Shown: positions 7,786 to 15,556 of the stretch, in pieces
How the letters are laid out: every line of letters begins with the position of its first letter
Numbering within the stretch: position 1 is the stretch's first letter
Source: an uncultured Solobacterium sp.
GTDB taxonomy: Bacteria; Bacillota_I; Bacilli_A; Erysipelotrichales; Erysipelotrichaceae
Reading direction: 5' to 3'
DNA: 43,921 nucleotides
NCBI GenBank assembly: GCA_900543035.1
Contig: UQPV01000016.1
Coordinates: 1 to 43,921, forward strand
Notes under the pieces: model-generated
What the model saw: only the letters and a program-made list of their open reading frames with translations
The model's database searches: none
Told to the model about the DNA's origin: nothing
Translations under genes and position numbers: made by a program

Positions 7786-8580
7786 ATGGACATGAAGAAA
7801 AAAGGACTGCTGCGCCTGCTGCAGCCAAAGCCAAAGGCGGTCATCATCACGATCCATGGATACGGCCGGCGGCGCAGCCATGAGATGGATAACCTGGCCG
7901 CATGGGCGAAAGATGAGCGTGTCGATGTGATCCAGTTTGACCTGTATGATCTCTTCGATGAGGAGGACTGCGATCCTAAGCAATGGCTGATGCGGGCAGA
8001 ATCTGTGGTCCGCACGCAGTGCACCCGAAAGCTGCCGGTCTATCTCGTGGGCTTCTCGATGGGCGGCGTCATCGCCTCCTGGCTCGCGTCCCGCTACCCG
8101 ATCGAAAAGCTGGCGCTCATCGCTCCGGCGTTCACCTATCTGGACCTGGGCAAGGCCGCCGGCTACCTGAAGAAGGGCACCCGGATGATCTTCGCTTCAT
8201 CCGATCCGGACAATGATGATATCCAGGTCCCGCCGACCTTTTACCCAGCATTCACCGAGATCGTCAAGACGTGCCGCGACAGCATCGCCTCTGTCTTCTG
8301 TCCGGTGCTCATCCTGCATGGCGATGAGGACGAGGTCATCCCGCTGAAGAGCAGCACATGGGCGTATGCACAGCTCCCGCACGCGCAGAAACGGCTGTTC
8401 ATCCTCCATGAGGGGCATCATCACCTGCTCAGCGAACCGCTGACGGCCAATGAGAGCTTTCAGCTGCTCATGCTGTTCTTCAACGGCGATATCGTCACCC
8501 GCAAGGTCACGCTGGCGCCGGACATCCTCGATGTGATGCGCAGGCAGAAGCAGCTGGAAAAAGCAGCAGAGAAAAAATAG
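7786..8580 (+). CDS. Alpha/beta hydrolase (carboxylesterase/lysophospholipase-like)
   Basis: A 264-residue alpha/beta-hydrolase fold protein without signal peptide. The oxyanion-side motif is ITIHGYG (about 25-31) and the nucleophile elbow is GFSMGG (Ser about residue 88). The acid lies in LHGDEDEVIP, and the catalytic His probably in EGHHHLLS. The pattern is closest to Est30-like carboxylesterases and monoacylglycerol lipases. A second ATG six bases downstream is equally possible as start, given AGAGAGGAG. It is a single-gene unit with its own promoter and a convergent terminator shared with pncB. The substrate cannot be told. Confidence 0.88.
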   Translation: MDMKKKGLLRLLQPKPKAVIITIHGYGRRRSHEMDNLAAWAKDERVDVIQFDLYDLFDEEDCDPKQWLMRAESVVRTQCTRKLPVYLVGFSMGGVIASWLASRYPIEKLALIAPAFTYLDLGKAAGYLKKGTRMIFASSDPDNDDIQVPPTFYPAFTEIVKTCRDSIASVFCPVLILHGDEDEVIPLKSSTWAYAQLPHAQKRLFILHEGHHHLLSEPLTANESFQLLMLFFNGDIVTRKVTLAPDILDVMRRQKQLEKAAEKK

Positions 8581-8640
8581 GGGCATATGGATGCATCTCC
8601 TGTCAAGCAGACAGAGGCGCGTATCCATATGCCCTGCTTT
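8581..8640. terminator. Convergent terminator between the hydrolase and pncB
   Basis: A perfect 12-base inverted repeat GGGCATATGGAT (8581-8592) / ATCCATATGCCC (8623-8634) begins directly after the hydrolase stop codon. T-rich sequence follows on the plus strand. It also lies immediately behind the pncB stop (8641), so it probably serves both genes. The 30-base loop is long for a terminator. Confidence 0.7.
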
Positions 8641-10116
8641 TTATTGACGGTTGACGTCTTCCAGCATCTTCAGCTTGAGATCCAGCAGCTTCTTGCTCAG
8701 GTCCACATAATAGGTCTGCGGGTAAGTAAAGCGCTTGATCTCATCCCACAGCGTATCCAGCTCAGCTTCGCTGTATTCGCGGATCTGCTGCAGGCTCGGA
8801 CAGTCATAGACCAGGCTGCCGTTGACGAAGATCGGCACGAGCAGATCGCGCAGCTCATAGCTTCCCCCAGGGATCGTCTTGTTCTTCCAGGAGTTCATCT
8901 GATGGTAGATGGTGAGATCCTCTGCCGGATCGATCACTTCATCATGCAGCGTCATGATGTCGCCCAGCGCCTTCTTGCTTTCCTTATCATAGATGCGGTA
9001 GAGATTCTTCATGCCCGGATTGGTCACTTTTTCGATGTTCTCGCTCACCTTGATCTTGGGGATGATCTCTTCGCCGCGGCAGACCGCGCTCAGCTTATAG
9101 ACGCCGCCGAAGACCGGAGAGCTCTTGGACGTGACCAGGTTCTCCCCGACGCCCATGCTGTCGATCTGCGCGCCCTGAGACAAGAGCGATTCGATCAGGT
9201 ATTCATCCAGCGAATTGGAGACGACGATGCTGCAGTCCTGCATGCCGGCCTCATCGAGCTGCTTTCTGATCTTCTTGGACAGGTAGGCGATATCGCCGCT
9301 GTCGATGCGCACGCCCTGCAGGCGGTAGCCGTTTGGCTCAAGGTATTCCTTGGCGACCCGGATGGCGTTGGGCAGCCCGCTCTTCAGCGTGTTATAAGTA
9401 TCCAGGAGCACCGTGCAGCTGTCCGGATATGTCTTGGCATAATGAAGGAAGGCCTCATATTCCGTATCAAAGCTCTGGATGAAGGAATGGGCCATCGTGC
9501 CCAGCGCCGGGATGCCGTATTCTTTTCCGGCATAGGTCGTGGCCGTTCCAGCCACTCCGCCGATGTAAGCGGCACGGGCGCCGAAATCGGCCGCATCGAA
9601 ATTATGCGCGCGGCGGGCGCCGAATTCCATGATCGTCCGGCCGTCAGCTGCCTGAACGATGCGCCTTGCCTTGGTCGCGATCAGCGTCTGATGATTCATG
9701 CACAGCAGCATCGCCGTCTCCAGCAGCTGCGCGTCGATGATCTTCGCCTTTACCCGGATCAGCGGCTCATAAGGGAACACCGGGGTGCCTTCAGGGACCG
9801 CATACAGATCGCCAGTAAAGTAAAAATGACGCAGATAATCGAGGAATTCCTCCGAGAATTTGTTCAGCGAGCGCAGATAATCGATGTCCTCCTCTTCAAA
9901 ATGAAGGTTCTGGATATAGCCGATCACTTCCTCCAGGCCGGCGCAGATGCTGTAGCCTCCGCCATCGGGATTGCGGCGGTAAAACATGTCGAAGACGACT
10001 TCCTCCTCCTTGTCGCGGTTGAAGTAGCACTGGCTCATCGTCAGTTCATAGAAGTCCATGACCAGGCTCAGATTGCGCTTGTCACGAAAATCAAATTTGT
10101 AATCATAACTTTTCAT
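8641..10116 (-). CDS. pncB: Nicotinate phosphoribosyltransferase
   Basis: The 491-residue enzyme converts nicotinate and PRPP to nicotinate mononucleotide, the committed step of the Preiss-Handler pathway. Family features are visible: MDFYELTMSQCYF near the N-terminus, FDMFYRRNPDGGGYSICAGLE, EFGARRAHNFDAADFGARAAYIGGVAGT, GTMAHSF with the catalytic His, and GVRIDSGDIAYLSK binding the phosphoribosyl group. Size matches the long Firmicute form. The ATG at 10116 follows GGAGTGAGAAA and lies four bases after the pncA stop, so the two form a tight operon. Confidence 0.95.
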   Translation of the reverse strand: MKSYDYKFDFRDKRNLSLVMDFYELTMSQCYFNRDKEEEVVFDMFYRRNPDGGGYSICAGLEEVIGYIQNLHFEEEDIDYLRSLNKFSEEFLDYLRHFYFTGDLYAVPEGTPVFPYEPLIRVKAKIIDAQLLETAMLLCMNHQTLIATKARRIVQAADGRTIMEFGARRAHNFDAADFGARAAYIGGVAGTATTYAGKEYGIPALGTMAHSFIQSFDTEYEAFLHYAKTYPDSCTVLLDTYNTLKSGLPNAIRVAKEYLEPNGYRLQGVRIDSGDIAYLSKKIRKQLDEAGMQDCSIVVSNSLDEYLIESLLSQGAQIDSMGVGENLVTSKSSPVFGGVYKLSAVCRGEEIIPKIKVSENIEKVTNPGMKNLYRIYDKESKKALGDIMTLHDEVIDPAEDLTIYHQMNSWKNKTIPGGSYELRDLLVPIFVNGSLVYDCPSLQQIREYSEAELDTLWDEIKRFTYPQTYYVDLSKKLLDLKLKMLEDVNRQ

Positions 10117-10120
10117 TTTC

Positions 10121-10732
10121 TCACTCCTGAATGGAAGACGGCACGAGAATTCCATTTCCTTTCATGTTCGCTATGGCAAAGGCATTGCACGCCGATGCGT
10201 CATGCACGCCCTCGATGTGATAAGTATCGACGCAGTCCAGCGGGACGATCACCCGCTTGTCTGTATGATTGTGCTCATTGAGCCAGGCGTTCAGCGTCAG
10301 CGCAAACTGCATGATGCAGATATCGGTGCAGCAGCCGATGATGATGATCTCGCGATAGCCGTGAAGCTCCTCCTCCAGCAGACGCTGAAAATCCGGCGCG
10401 AAGAACGTGTTCGTGCTGTTCTTGCGGATCAGCTGATGGATGTATGGCCGCAGCTCTTCGATGACTTCATCCTCCCCGCTGCCGATGACGCAGTGCTGCG
10501 GATAGGCGGTGAACTCTCTGGTCATCGGCGGGTGTGAGTCGGCGACAAACACCGTGCGGCACTGCAGCTTCTCGATCAGCGCGCTGATCGGCGCGCAGAG
10601 ATCCAATATCGCCGCATCGTGCAGCGCCCCCTCCTTGACGAAGCCGTTGACCATATCGACGACGAAGCAGATCGGATGTGAAAGCGCGGAAAGCGGCAGG
10701 ATATCGTTCTCTGCCTGATTCAGTCTCGCCAT
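10121..10732 (-). CDS. pncA: Nicotinamidase / isochorismatase-family hydrolase
   Basis: A 203-residue cysteine hydrolase that would turn nicotinamide into nicotinate. The catalytic triad is recognisable: Asp in FVVDMVNGF, Lys in IRKNSTNTFF, and Cys in IIIGCCTDICI. Metal or substrate residues appear in ADSHPP and YPQHCVIGSGEDE, the latter corresponding to the WPxHC motif of nicotinamidases. The isochorismatase family contains other activities, but adjacency to pncB makes nicotinamidase by far the likeliest. The start follows AGAGGGG. Confidence 0.92.
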   Translation of the reverse strand: MARLNQAENDILPLSALSHPICFVVDMVNGFVKEGALHDAAILDLCAPISALIEKLQCRTVFVADSHPPMTREFTAYPQHCVIGSGEDEVIEELRPYIHQLIRKNSTNTFFAPDFQRLLEEELHGYREIIIIGCCTDICIMQFALTLNAWLNEHNHTDKRVIVPLDCVDTYHIEGVHDASACNAFAIANMKGNGILVPSSIQE

Positions 10733-10766
10733 GAAAGACCCCTCTTTTCTTTTGGTTTTTATAATC

Positions 10767-10794
10767 ATTATATACGGATTTGATGGTTTTGCAA
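10767..10794 (-). promoter_or_regulatory. Promoter of pncA-pncB
   Basis: Minus-strand TTGCAA (10789-10794) and perfect TATAAT (10767-10772) with a 16-base spacer, 35 bases before the pncA ATG. Confidence 0.75.
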
Positions 10795-10799
10795 GAAAG

Positions 10800-10860
10800 A
10801 AAAAACGGCCGTGCCGGGATGAGCCTTCTGCTGTCCGCCCATTTCATGCACGCCGTTTTC
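10800..10860 (-). terminator. Terminator of the rodZ-pgsA-cinA-recA operon
   Basis: Minus-strand AACGGCGTGC (10848-10857) pairs with GCACGGCCGTT (10804-10814), apart from one extra C, and runs into a T tract. The loop is long (about 33 bases) with some inner pairing. It lies eight bases after the recA stop. Confidence 0.65.
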
Positions 10861-10865
10861 TGTCC

Positions 10866-11897
10866 TCATGCCTTGTTTTCCGTTTCCTGATGAACCGGAT
10901 TCATCTTCTCCTTCAACAGTCCGGCCAGCTCCTCCATGAGCGCCGGATCAGACTTGATGTGATTTTTGGCCGCTTCTTTCCCCTGGCCGATCTTCTCTCC
11001 CTGATAAGAGAACCACGCGCCGCTTTTCCGGATGATCTCGTGATCCACGCACAGATCGAGCAGCTCTGCGACATAAGAGATGCCCTCGCCGTACATGATC
11101 TCGATCGATGCCGTCTTGAAGGGCGGCGCCACCTTGTTCTTCACGACCTTGACGTTGACCTTGTTGCCGATGATCTCGGTGCCGTTCTTGATGGCCTCGC
11201 TGCGGCGGATATCCAGACGGACGCTGGCGTAGAACTTGAGCGCTCTTCCACCGGGCGTCGTCTCCGGGTTGCCGAACATGATCCCGACCTTCTCGCGCAG
11301 CTGGTTGATGAAGATGGCCGTGCATTCGCTGCGGTTCATCACGCCGCTGAGCTTTCGCATCGCCTTGGACATCATGCGGGCCTGCAGGCCGACCTGCGCG
11401 TCTCCCATCTCGCCGTCCAGCTCCGCCTGCGGCACCAGCGCCGCGACCGAGTCGACGACGATGATGTCGATGGCGCCGCTCTTGATGAGCATCTCCGCGA
11501 TCTGCAGCCCCTGCTCGCCGCTGTCGGGCTGAGAGAGGATCAGCTCATCGATGTTCACGCCCAGATTTTTCGCATAATTGGGATCGATGGCGTTTTCCGC
11601 GTCGATATAGGCCGCGCGTCCGCCTTTTTTCTGCACTTCGGCGATCGCATGCAGCGCCAGCGTCGTCTTACCGCTGGACTCCGGTCCGTAGATCTCGATG
11701 ATCCGCCCTTTCGGGTATCCGCCGATGCCCAGCGCCTCATCGATCTTGATGGAGCCGGAGCTGATGGCATCCACATCGACTGCCGCGCGTTCGCCCAGCT
11801 TCATGATGGAGCCCTTGCCGTATTGTTTCTCGATCTGCTTGATCGCATCCGCAAGCAGAGCGTCTTTCTTATCGTTCTTGACTGTCTTATCTTCCAT
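10866..11897 (-). CDS. recA: Recombinase RecA
   Basis: The 343-residue RecA drives homologous strand exchange and activates LexA self-cleavage. Walker A is GPESSGKTT (about 67-75), with [12 protein letters not shown] as the Walker B region, [10 protein letters not shown], and [28 protein letters not shown] (L2 loop region). Length and motif spacing are canonical. The start codon shares one base with the cinA stop (TAATG), so recA is translationally coupled to cinA. No separate recA promoter or LexA box is apparent because the upstream DNA is coding. Confidence 0.98.
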   Translation of the reverse strand: MEDKTVKNDKKDALLADAIKQIEKQYGKGSIMKLGERAAVDVDAISSGSIKIDEALGIGGYPKGRIIEIYGPESSGKTTLALHAIAEVQKKGGRAAYIDAENAIDPNYAKNLGVNIDELILSQPDSGEQGLQIAEMLIKSGAIDIIVVDSVAALVPQAELDGEMGDAQVGLQARMMSKAMRKLSGVMNRSECTAIFINQLREKVGIMFGNPETTPGGRALKFYASVRLDIRRSEAIKNGTEIIGNKVNVKVVKNKVAPPFKTASIEIMYGEGISYVAELLDLCVDHEIIRKSGAWFSYQGEKIGQGKEAAKNHIKSDPALMEELAGLLKEKMNPVHQETENKA

Positions 11898-12373
11898 TAC
11901 TCATTCCCCTGCCCTTCATTCAGGTAGCTTTTGATCCGCAGGACCATCTCGTCCACCACACGGCTGCGCACCGCGTTGCGCGAGGCGTGCGCAAAATGGA
12001 AATGCCACGTCTCACATCCGCCTTCTGCGGCCAATGCGCAGTATACGGTGCCTGCCGGCTTTCCTTCCATGCAGTCCGGCCCGGCATTTCCGGTAAAGGA
12101 CACGCACAGATCCACATCGAGAAGCCGCCGGACGTGCTCGGCCATTTCCCTGGCGCATTCCGCGCTGATCACGCCGTGATCGCGGATGACTTCATGGCTC
12201 ACCTGAGCCACCGTCTCCTTGATCTGCGTATGGTAAGTGACGATCCCGCCCTTCAGCACGGCGCTCGCCCCTGGCACTTCCGCCATCCTGCTTGTAAAAA
12301 GACCGGCAGTCAGGCTTTCACAGCTGCCGATCGTCATGCCGTTTTCCTTCAGCATCTGAACAAGTTCTTTCAT
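11897..12373 (-). CDS. pncC: CinA-family NMN amidohydrolase (PncC-type)
   Basis: The 158-residue protein corresponds only to the CinA C-terminal domain, which in characterised proteins deamidates nicotinamide mononucleotide to nicotinate mononucleotide. Motifs seen are [51 protein letters not shown], and SFTGNAGPD. The N-terminal molybdopterin-binding-like domain of full CinA is absent, so it resembles stand-alone PncC. The ATG shares one base with the pgsA stop. Genes of this family sit before recA in many Firmicutes. An in-frame upstream extension would lie inside pgsA and is not supported. Confidence 0.9.
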   Translation of the reverse strand: MKELVQMLKENGMTIGSCESLTAGLFTSRMAEVPGASAVLKGGIVTYHTQIKETVAQVSHEVIRDHGVISAECAREMAEHVRRLLDVDLCVSFTGNAGPDCMEGKPAGTVYCALAAEGGCETWHFHFAHASRNAVRSRVVDEMVLRIKSYLNEGQGNE

Positions 12374-12939
12374 TACATCGTCTCCATGACGATATCCTTC
12401 AGCTGGATGAAGTAGCGCACGCCGGAATACAGCGATGCCGCCACCGCAGCCCACAGCAGGATATCCGCGCCGGGGATCCCCAGCAGCTCAATGATGATCA
12501 TGAACATCTGCAGCACGGTCTTCACCTTACCGGCATATCCGGCCGCAACGACCTTTCCGGCGCTTGCGGCGTTCATGCGCAGTCCGTCCACGATGATGTC
12601 GCGGGCGATCATCAGGATCACCGCGGCGACGCTGATCCGCTGATCCGCCGCGAACAGGATGAGCAGCGAATCGACGAGGAGCTTGTCCGCGATCGGATCG
12701 ACAAACTTTCCAAACGAGGTGATCAGCGAATGCTTGCGGGCGATGTGGCCATCCAGAAAATCCGTAAAGGAAGCGATGGCGAACAGCGCCAGCACGAGCA
12801 GATCGCGCAGATCAAAGGTGAAGGAGGCAAGCGCGAGCTGTTCATGCAGGATATCTGTATGCTGCGGAAGCAGATACAGGATCACGATCAGCGGAACCAG
12901 CAGGATCCGCATCACAGATAATTTATTGGGCAGATTCAT
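12373..12939 (-). CDS. pgsA: CDP-diacylglycerol-glycerol-3-phosphate 3-phosphatidyltransferase
   Basis: A 188-residue membrane enzyme that commits CDP-diacylglycerol to phosphatidylglycerol synthesis. The CDP-alcohol phosphotransferase motif DGx2ARx8Gx3Dx3D is complete: DGHIARKHSLITSFGKFVDP and then IAD (about residues 63-84). About four to five hydrophobic segments follow family layout. Its ATG overlaps the rodZ-like stop by four bases and its stop overlaps the cinA start by one, so it sits inside a fully coupled operon. Confidence 0.95.
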   Translation of the reverse strand: MNLPNKLSVMRILLVPLIVILYLLPQHTDILHEQLALASFTFDLRDLLVLALFAIASFTDFLDGHIARKHSLITSFGKFVDPIADKLLVDSLLILFAADQRISVAAVILMIARDIIVDGLRMNAASAGKVVAAGYAGKVKTVLQMFMIIIELLGIPGADILLWAAVAASLYSGVRYFIQLKDIVMETM

Positions 12940-13865
12940 TCTTCCACCATCTCAATCGTAATGGTGAAGGTAGCCGGTCCCTGACTGGCGGCGAGGGCGG
13001 AATCGATCTCCAGCGCCTTGCCGTTGATCTGGATCGTGTTATTGTACATGAACCCGTAGATGACGCTGACCTCGCAGCTCTTCTCCACGTTGAGCTCGTA
13101 TTCGAACGGATCGGTGAAGCTGTATACCTGCTGCGCCGGATTCACGCTGGCGCCGTCCACGCGCAGATCCACCGTGCTGCTTCCGCCCGGCTGCAGCGTG
13201 AAGCGCAGCGTATCGCCCGCATAGACATTGCGCACCGTATAGGAAGTGTCGCCGGTCTTCTCGATCTCCATCTCGGCCTTTTCCTCTTCCTGCGGCTGCT
13301 GCGCGCTCTGATCTTCTTCATCGCTGTTGCCGACATCCTGCTGATCCTGCACCGGCGGCGTATCCGGCACGCTGGGTTCGTCGGCAGCATCATCTGAACC
13401 GCGCAGGAAGACGACCAGCGCAAACACGACGACGATCAGCACCACGAGCACGATGGCCACGAATGAAAGGAAAGAGGCGTCCATGCGGTTATAGCGCCGC
13501 TTACGCGTCTTCTTCGCCTTTTTGTTCTTCTTCGTCTTGTCCACTTCGGACAGCGACTCCGCATCCACGATGTGGCGCTCGATGTCGGTATGGGTCTGGG
13601 TGAGTTCCTGATCCTTTTCCTCCATATACTGCGCGACGGACTGCTGCACGTCTTCCTTCACCTCATCATAGGGAAGGCCGACCACATCGCAATACGAACG
13701 GACAAAATAGCGCAAGTAGGAAAGGTCATCGGCAAAAGCCTGGATGTCACGTTCCTCCAGCGCGTGTATATAGCGTTCCGTCAGACGGGTACGCTCACTG
13801 ATATCAGCGACGCTGAGTCCCAGTTCTTCTCTCTTTGCTTTCAAAGCTTCATTGAATTTCGCCAT
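12936..13865 (-). CDS. rodZ: RodZ-like helix-turn-helix membrane protein
   Basis: A 309-residue protein with a cytoplasmic helix-turn-helix domain (about 1-75, LGLSVADISERTRLTERYIHALEE), a basic juxtamembrane stretch (KKTRKRR) and one transmembrane helix (about 152-178). A Gln/Glu-rich linker follows, then an extracellular beta domain of the DUF4115 type (about 215-309). RodZ links MreB filaments to the elongation machinery. The same gene order before pgsA, cinA and recA is common in Firmicutes. It heads the operon, with an extended -10 about 70 bases upstream. Confidence 0.88.
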   Translation of the reverse strand: MAKFNEALKAKREELGLSVADISERTRLTERYIHALEERDIQAFADDLSYLRYFVRSYCDVVGLPYDEVKEDVQQSVAQYMEEKDQELTQTHTDIERHIVDAESLSEVDKTKKNKKAKKTRKRRYNRMDASFLSFVAIVLVVLIVVVFALVVFLRGSDDAADEPSVPDTPPVQDQQDVGNSDEEDQSAQQPQEEEKAEMEIEKTGDTSYTVRNVYAGDTLRFTLQPGGSSTVDLRVDGASVNPAQQVYSFTDPFEYELNVEKSCEVSVIYGFMYNNTIQINGKALEIDSALAASQGPATFTITIEMVEE

Positions 13866-13932
13866 ATCATCTCTACCTCACATATTTTCCATACCGATCA
13901 ACACAGGTCAAAACCTACAATAAACCAATCTA

Positions 13933-13941
13933 ATTATAGCA
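13933..13941 (-). promoter_or_regulatory. Extended -10 promoter of the rodZ-recA operon
   Basis: Minus-strand TGCTATAAT, an extended and perfect -10, 68 bases upstream of the rodZ ATG. No convincing -35 is present. Confidence 0.65.
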
Positions 13942-13991
13942 GATGACCTGCGAAAAGTGAAATCATTTCCACAGGTAATCCGCCAGAATAG

Positions 13992-14017
13992 AAAAAGAAG
14001 AGGAGTGCCTCCCCTTC
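13992..14017 (-). terminator. Terminator of rnpB
   Basis: Minus-strand GAAGGGGAG-GCA-CTCCTCTTC hairpin (13997-14017, one G-T pair) followed by five Ts (13992-13996). It lies directly after the RNase P RNA 3' end. Confidence 0.85.
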
Positions 14018-14018
14018 T

Positions 14019-14377
14019 GACACACTGCATATCGTAAGCCATGTTCTGTTCCCTTGCGGGCGACAGTCATTTATCTACACTTTCGTGTCCCGCCTTCGCT
14101 TCATTTCGCTCCGGCAGGCTCCCCTACCAAATTTGGGTTTCTCGCTTGCGGGGTTTACCCGTTCCATCGCACCGGTTTCCCGGCGCGCTCGTCTCTGTGG
14201 CACTTTTAAAGCGCTCATTCCATGGCAGAGCTTTAGGAAGGAGCGCAGCCGTCAGGCGTGAACCTGCCCGGATTTATGTCTTCATCCGGCACAAACACTA
14301 CAGCCGTCGCAGGCTGTGCGAGCATGGACTTTCCTCTAATGCCTATCGGCACCAGCGACTGTCTGACACACAGTGTT
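14019..14377 (-). ncRNA. rnpB: RNase P RNA, type B
   Basis: This is the catalytic RNA that matures tRNA 5' ends. Conserved blocks on the minus strand are GAGGAAAGTCCATGCTCGCAC (P4/CR-I, given here only in part: GAGGAAAGTCC then GCTCGCAC), AAAGTGCCACAG, GGTAAACCCC, GAGAAACCCAAATTTGG, AGGGGA, and the 3' block ACAGAACATGGCTTAC. Their order and spacing follow the Bacillus type B RNA. A nine-pair P1 helix forms between ACACTGTGT near 14376 and ATGCAGTGT near 14022, which sets the ends. The 5' end overlaps or abuts the gpsB stop codon (14376-14378), so gpsB and rnpB may be transcribed together and processed. Short protein readings within it are spurious. Confidence 0.95.
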
Positions 14378-14690
14378 ACTTTTTGAATACCTCGTATTCA
14401 AGACGTGAAAGACGCTTCAGGATATCGACCTGCGACTGCGGCGGCATCGTTTCCCCTTCTGCCCCGGCCTTCGCTTCGAGCTCGGCGATCTTCGCCTTCA
14501 GCTGCTCCACCTGGTTCTCATAGTTCCGCAGGCTCTCCCCCAGTTCGCGGATCGTCTCATCATAGGTCTGATAATCGGCGATCACCTTGTCGAGAAACTC
14601 ATCGACTTCTCTGGGCGCATAGCCTTTCAGATCCACATTGAACTGCTTGTCGAGGATGGCCTTGGCGTTCAACTGATACTGAGCTGTCAT
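14376..14690 (-). CDS. gpsB: Cell division protein GpsB (DivIVA family)
   Basis: A 104-residue cytoplasmic adaptor that ties PBP1-type synthases to the divisome. The N-terminal DivIVA-like membrane-binding domain is clear (ILDKQFNVDLKGYAPREVDEFLDKVIADY, abbreviated), followed by a coiled coil (RNYENQVEQLKAKIAELEAKA) and a short C-terminal helix (VDILKRLSRLEYEVF), the trimerisation region. Size and three-part layout match GpsB rather than full DivIVA. The ATG at 14690 is preferred over a GTG at 14699, since AGAGGTG then has proper spacing. PBP1A, its known partner in other Firmicutes, is encoded divergently nearby. Confidence 0.93.
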   Translation of the reverse strand: MTAQYQLNAKAILDKQFNVDLKGYAPREVDEFLDKVIADYQTYDETIRELGESLRNYENQVEQLKAKIAELEAKAGAEGETMPPQSQVDILKRLSRLEYEVFKK

Positions 14691-14699
14691 ATGTTTCAC

Positions 14700-14902
14700 C
14701 TCTTCCCTAATAGTTTCGCATTTTCACTGAGAAAAATCAAGGGGAAATTCCTTTACTTTCATCCGCTGTGCAGCAGCATCCCCTTCAGCGGACATATAAT
14801 ATGGAAAAGCGGCTGAATCTTCTGTGAATTCCCGCCTGAAAAAACGCTGATCAGCGCTTTTCCAAGCGGTCTTCTCCCCTGTTTGGGCACCGGCGATTAA
14901 GA
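14700..14902. other. Intergenic region with overlapping inverted repeats between gpsB and recU
   Basis: No gene is supported here. GGAAAAGCGGCTGA (14803-14816) can pair with TCAGCGCTTTTCC (14851-14863) with one bulge. The second arm also belongs to the perfect palindrome CGCTGATCAGCG (14845-14856). On the minus strand the palindrome is followed by six Ts, making a weak terminator in the gpsB leader. A TATAAT also lies at 14795-14800 on the plus strand. A 63-codon reading on the minus strand has no ribosome binding site and no recognisable product. Confidence 0.5.
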
Positions 14903-14931
14903 TTGAATAATCCACTGCTTTAGAGTATAAT
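14903..14931 (+). promoter_or_regulatory. Promoter of recU-ponA
   Basis: TTGAAT (14903-14908), 17-base spacer, and perfect TATAAT (14926-14931). The expected transcription start (about 14938) falls almost exactly on the first possible start codon of recU. Confidence 0.85.
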
Positions 14932-14941
14932 TGAAACGGTG

Positions 14942-15556
14942 ATGTATGTGATAGGATATCCTAACCGGCCCTTCGGCACGCATTCAGCGAGCATCAGACA
15001 GGGCGCTTCGGCAGCCAATCGCGGCACGAGCCTGGAGCAGGATCTCAATGATTCCAACGCGTATTATCTGGAAAGCGGCAGGGCGCTGATCCATAAGAAG
15101 CCGACGCCGATCCAGGTGGTCAAGGTGGATTATCCGGCGCGCAGCGCAGCGCGGATCACAGAAGCCTATTACAAGGTCCCGAGCACGACCGATTATAATG
15201 GAATCTACCGGGGCTGTCCTATTGACTTTGAGGCAAAGGAAACAGCCAGCAAGACGAGTTTTCCGTTCAAGAACATCCATCCGCATCAGATCAAGCATCT
15301 GAAGCTGGTGAAGGTCCACGGCGGAATCGGTTTTTTTATCATCCGGTTCCGTGCGTTCGGCGAGACTTATCTTGTGGATGCCCCCCTGCTGATCGCCCGC
15401 TATGAAGAGGGCCGGCGCAAATCGATCCCCTATGAGGAAGTAAAGCGCATCGGCTCCCTGATCAGGGAGGGACTGGCACCGCGGCTGCATTACCTTGACA
15501 ATGTGGACGCACTGTATTTCAAGGAGGAATCACATGAAGAAGAACAACGGAAATGA
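14942..15556 (+). CDS. recU: Holliday junction resolvase RecU
   Basis: About 204 residues. Motifs match Bacillus RecU: GYPNRPFG at the N-terminus, NRGTSLEQDLN, ALIHKKPTPIQVVKV, STTDYNGIYRGCPIDFEAKET with the catalytic Asp and Glu-x-Lys, and FPFKNIHPHQIKHL. It resolves recombination intermediates and pairs genetically with recA, encoded nearby. Start choice is uncertain. GTG 14939, ATG 14942 and GTG 14948 are all in frame, and the promoter leaves only 1-10 bases of leader. If GTG 14948 is used, GGTGAT at 14938-14943 could act as ribosome binding site. The 3' end overlaps ponA by 23 bases, a classic Firmicute pairing. Confidence 0.93.
   Translation: MYVIGYPNRPFGTHSASIRQGASAANRGTSLEQDLNDSNAYYLESGRALIHKKPTPIQVVKVDYPARSAARITEAYYKVPSTTDYNGIYRGCPIDFEAKETASKTSFPFKNIHPHQIKHLKLVKVHGGIGFFIIRFRAFGETYLVDAPLLIARYEEGRRKSIPYEEVKRIGSLIREGLAPRLHYLDNVDALYFKEESHEEEQRK

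Noticed and set aside
14041..14523. A 160-codon plus-strand reading over the RNase P RNA and gpsB
   Set aside because: It is the antisense of rnpB and gpsB, both well supported.
14724..14915. A 63-codon reading on the minus strand between gpsB and recU
   Set aside because: No ribosome binding site, no recognisable protein pattern, and it runs across inverted repeats and the recU promoter.
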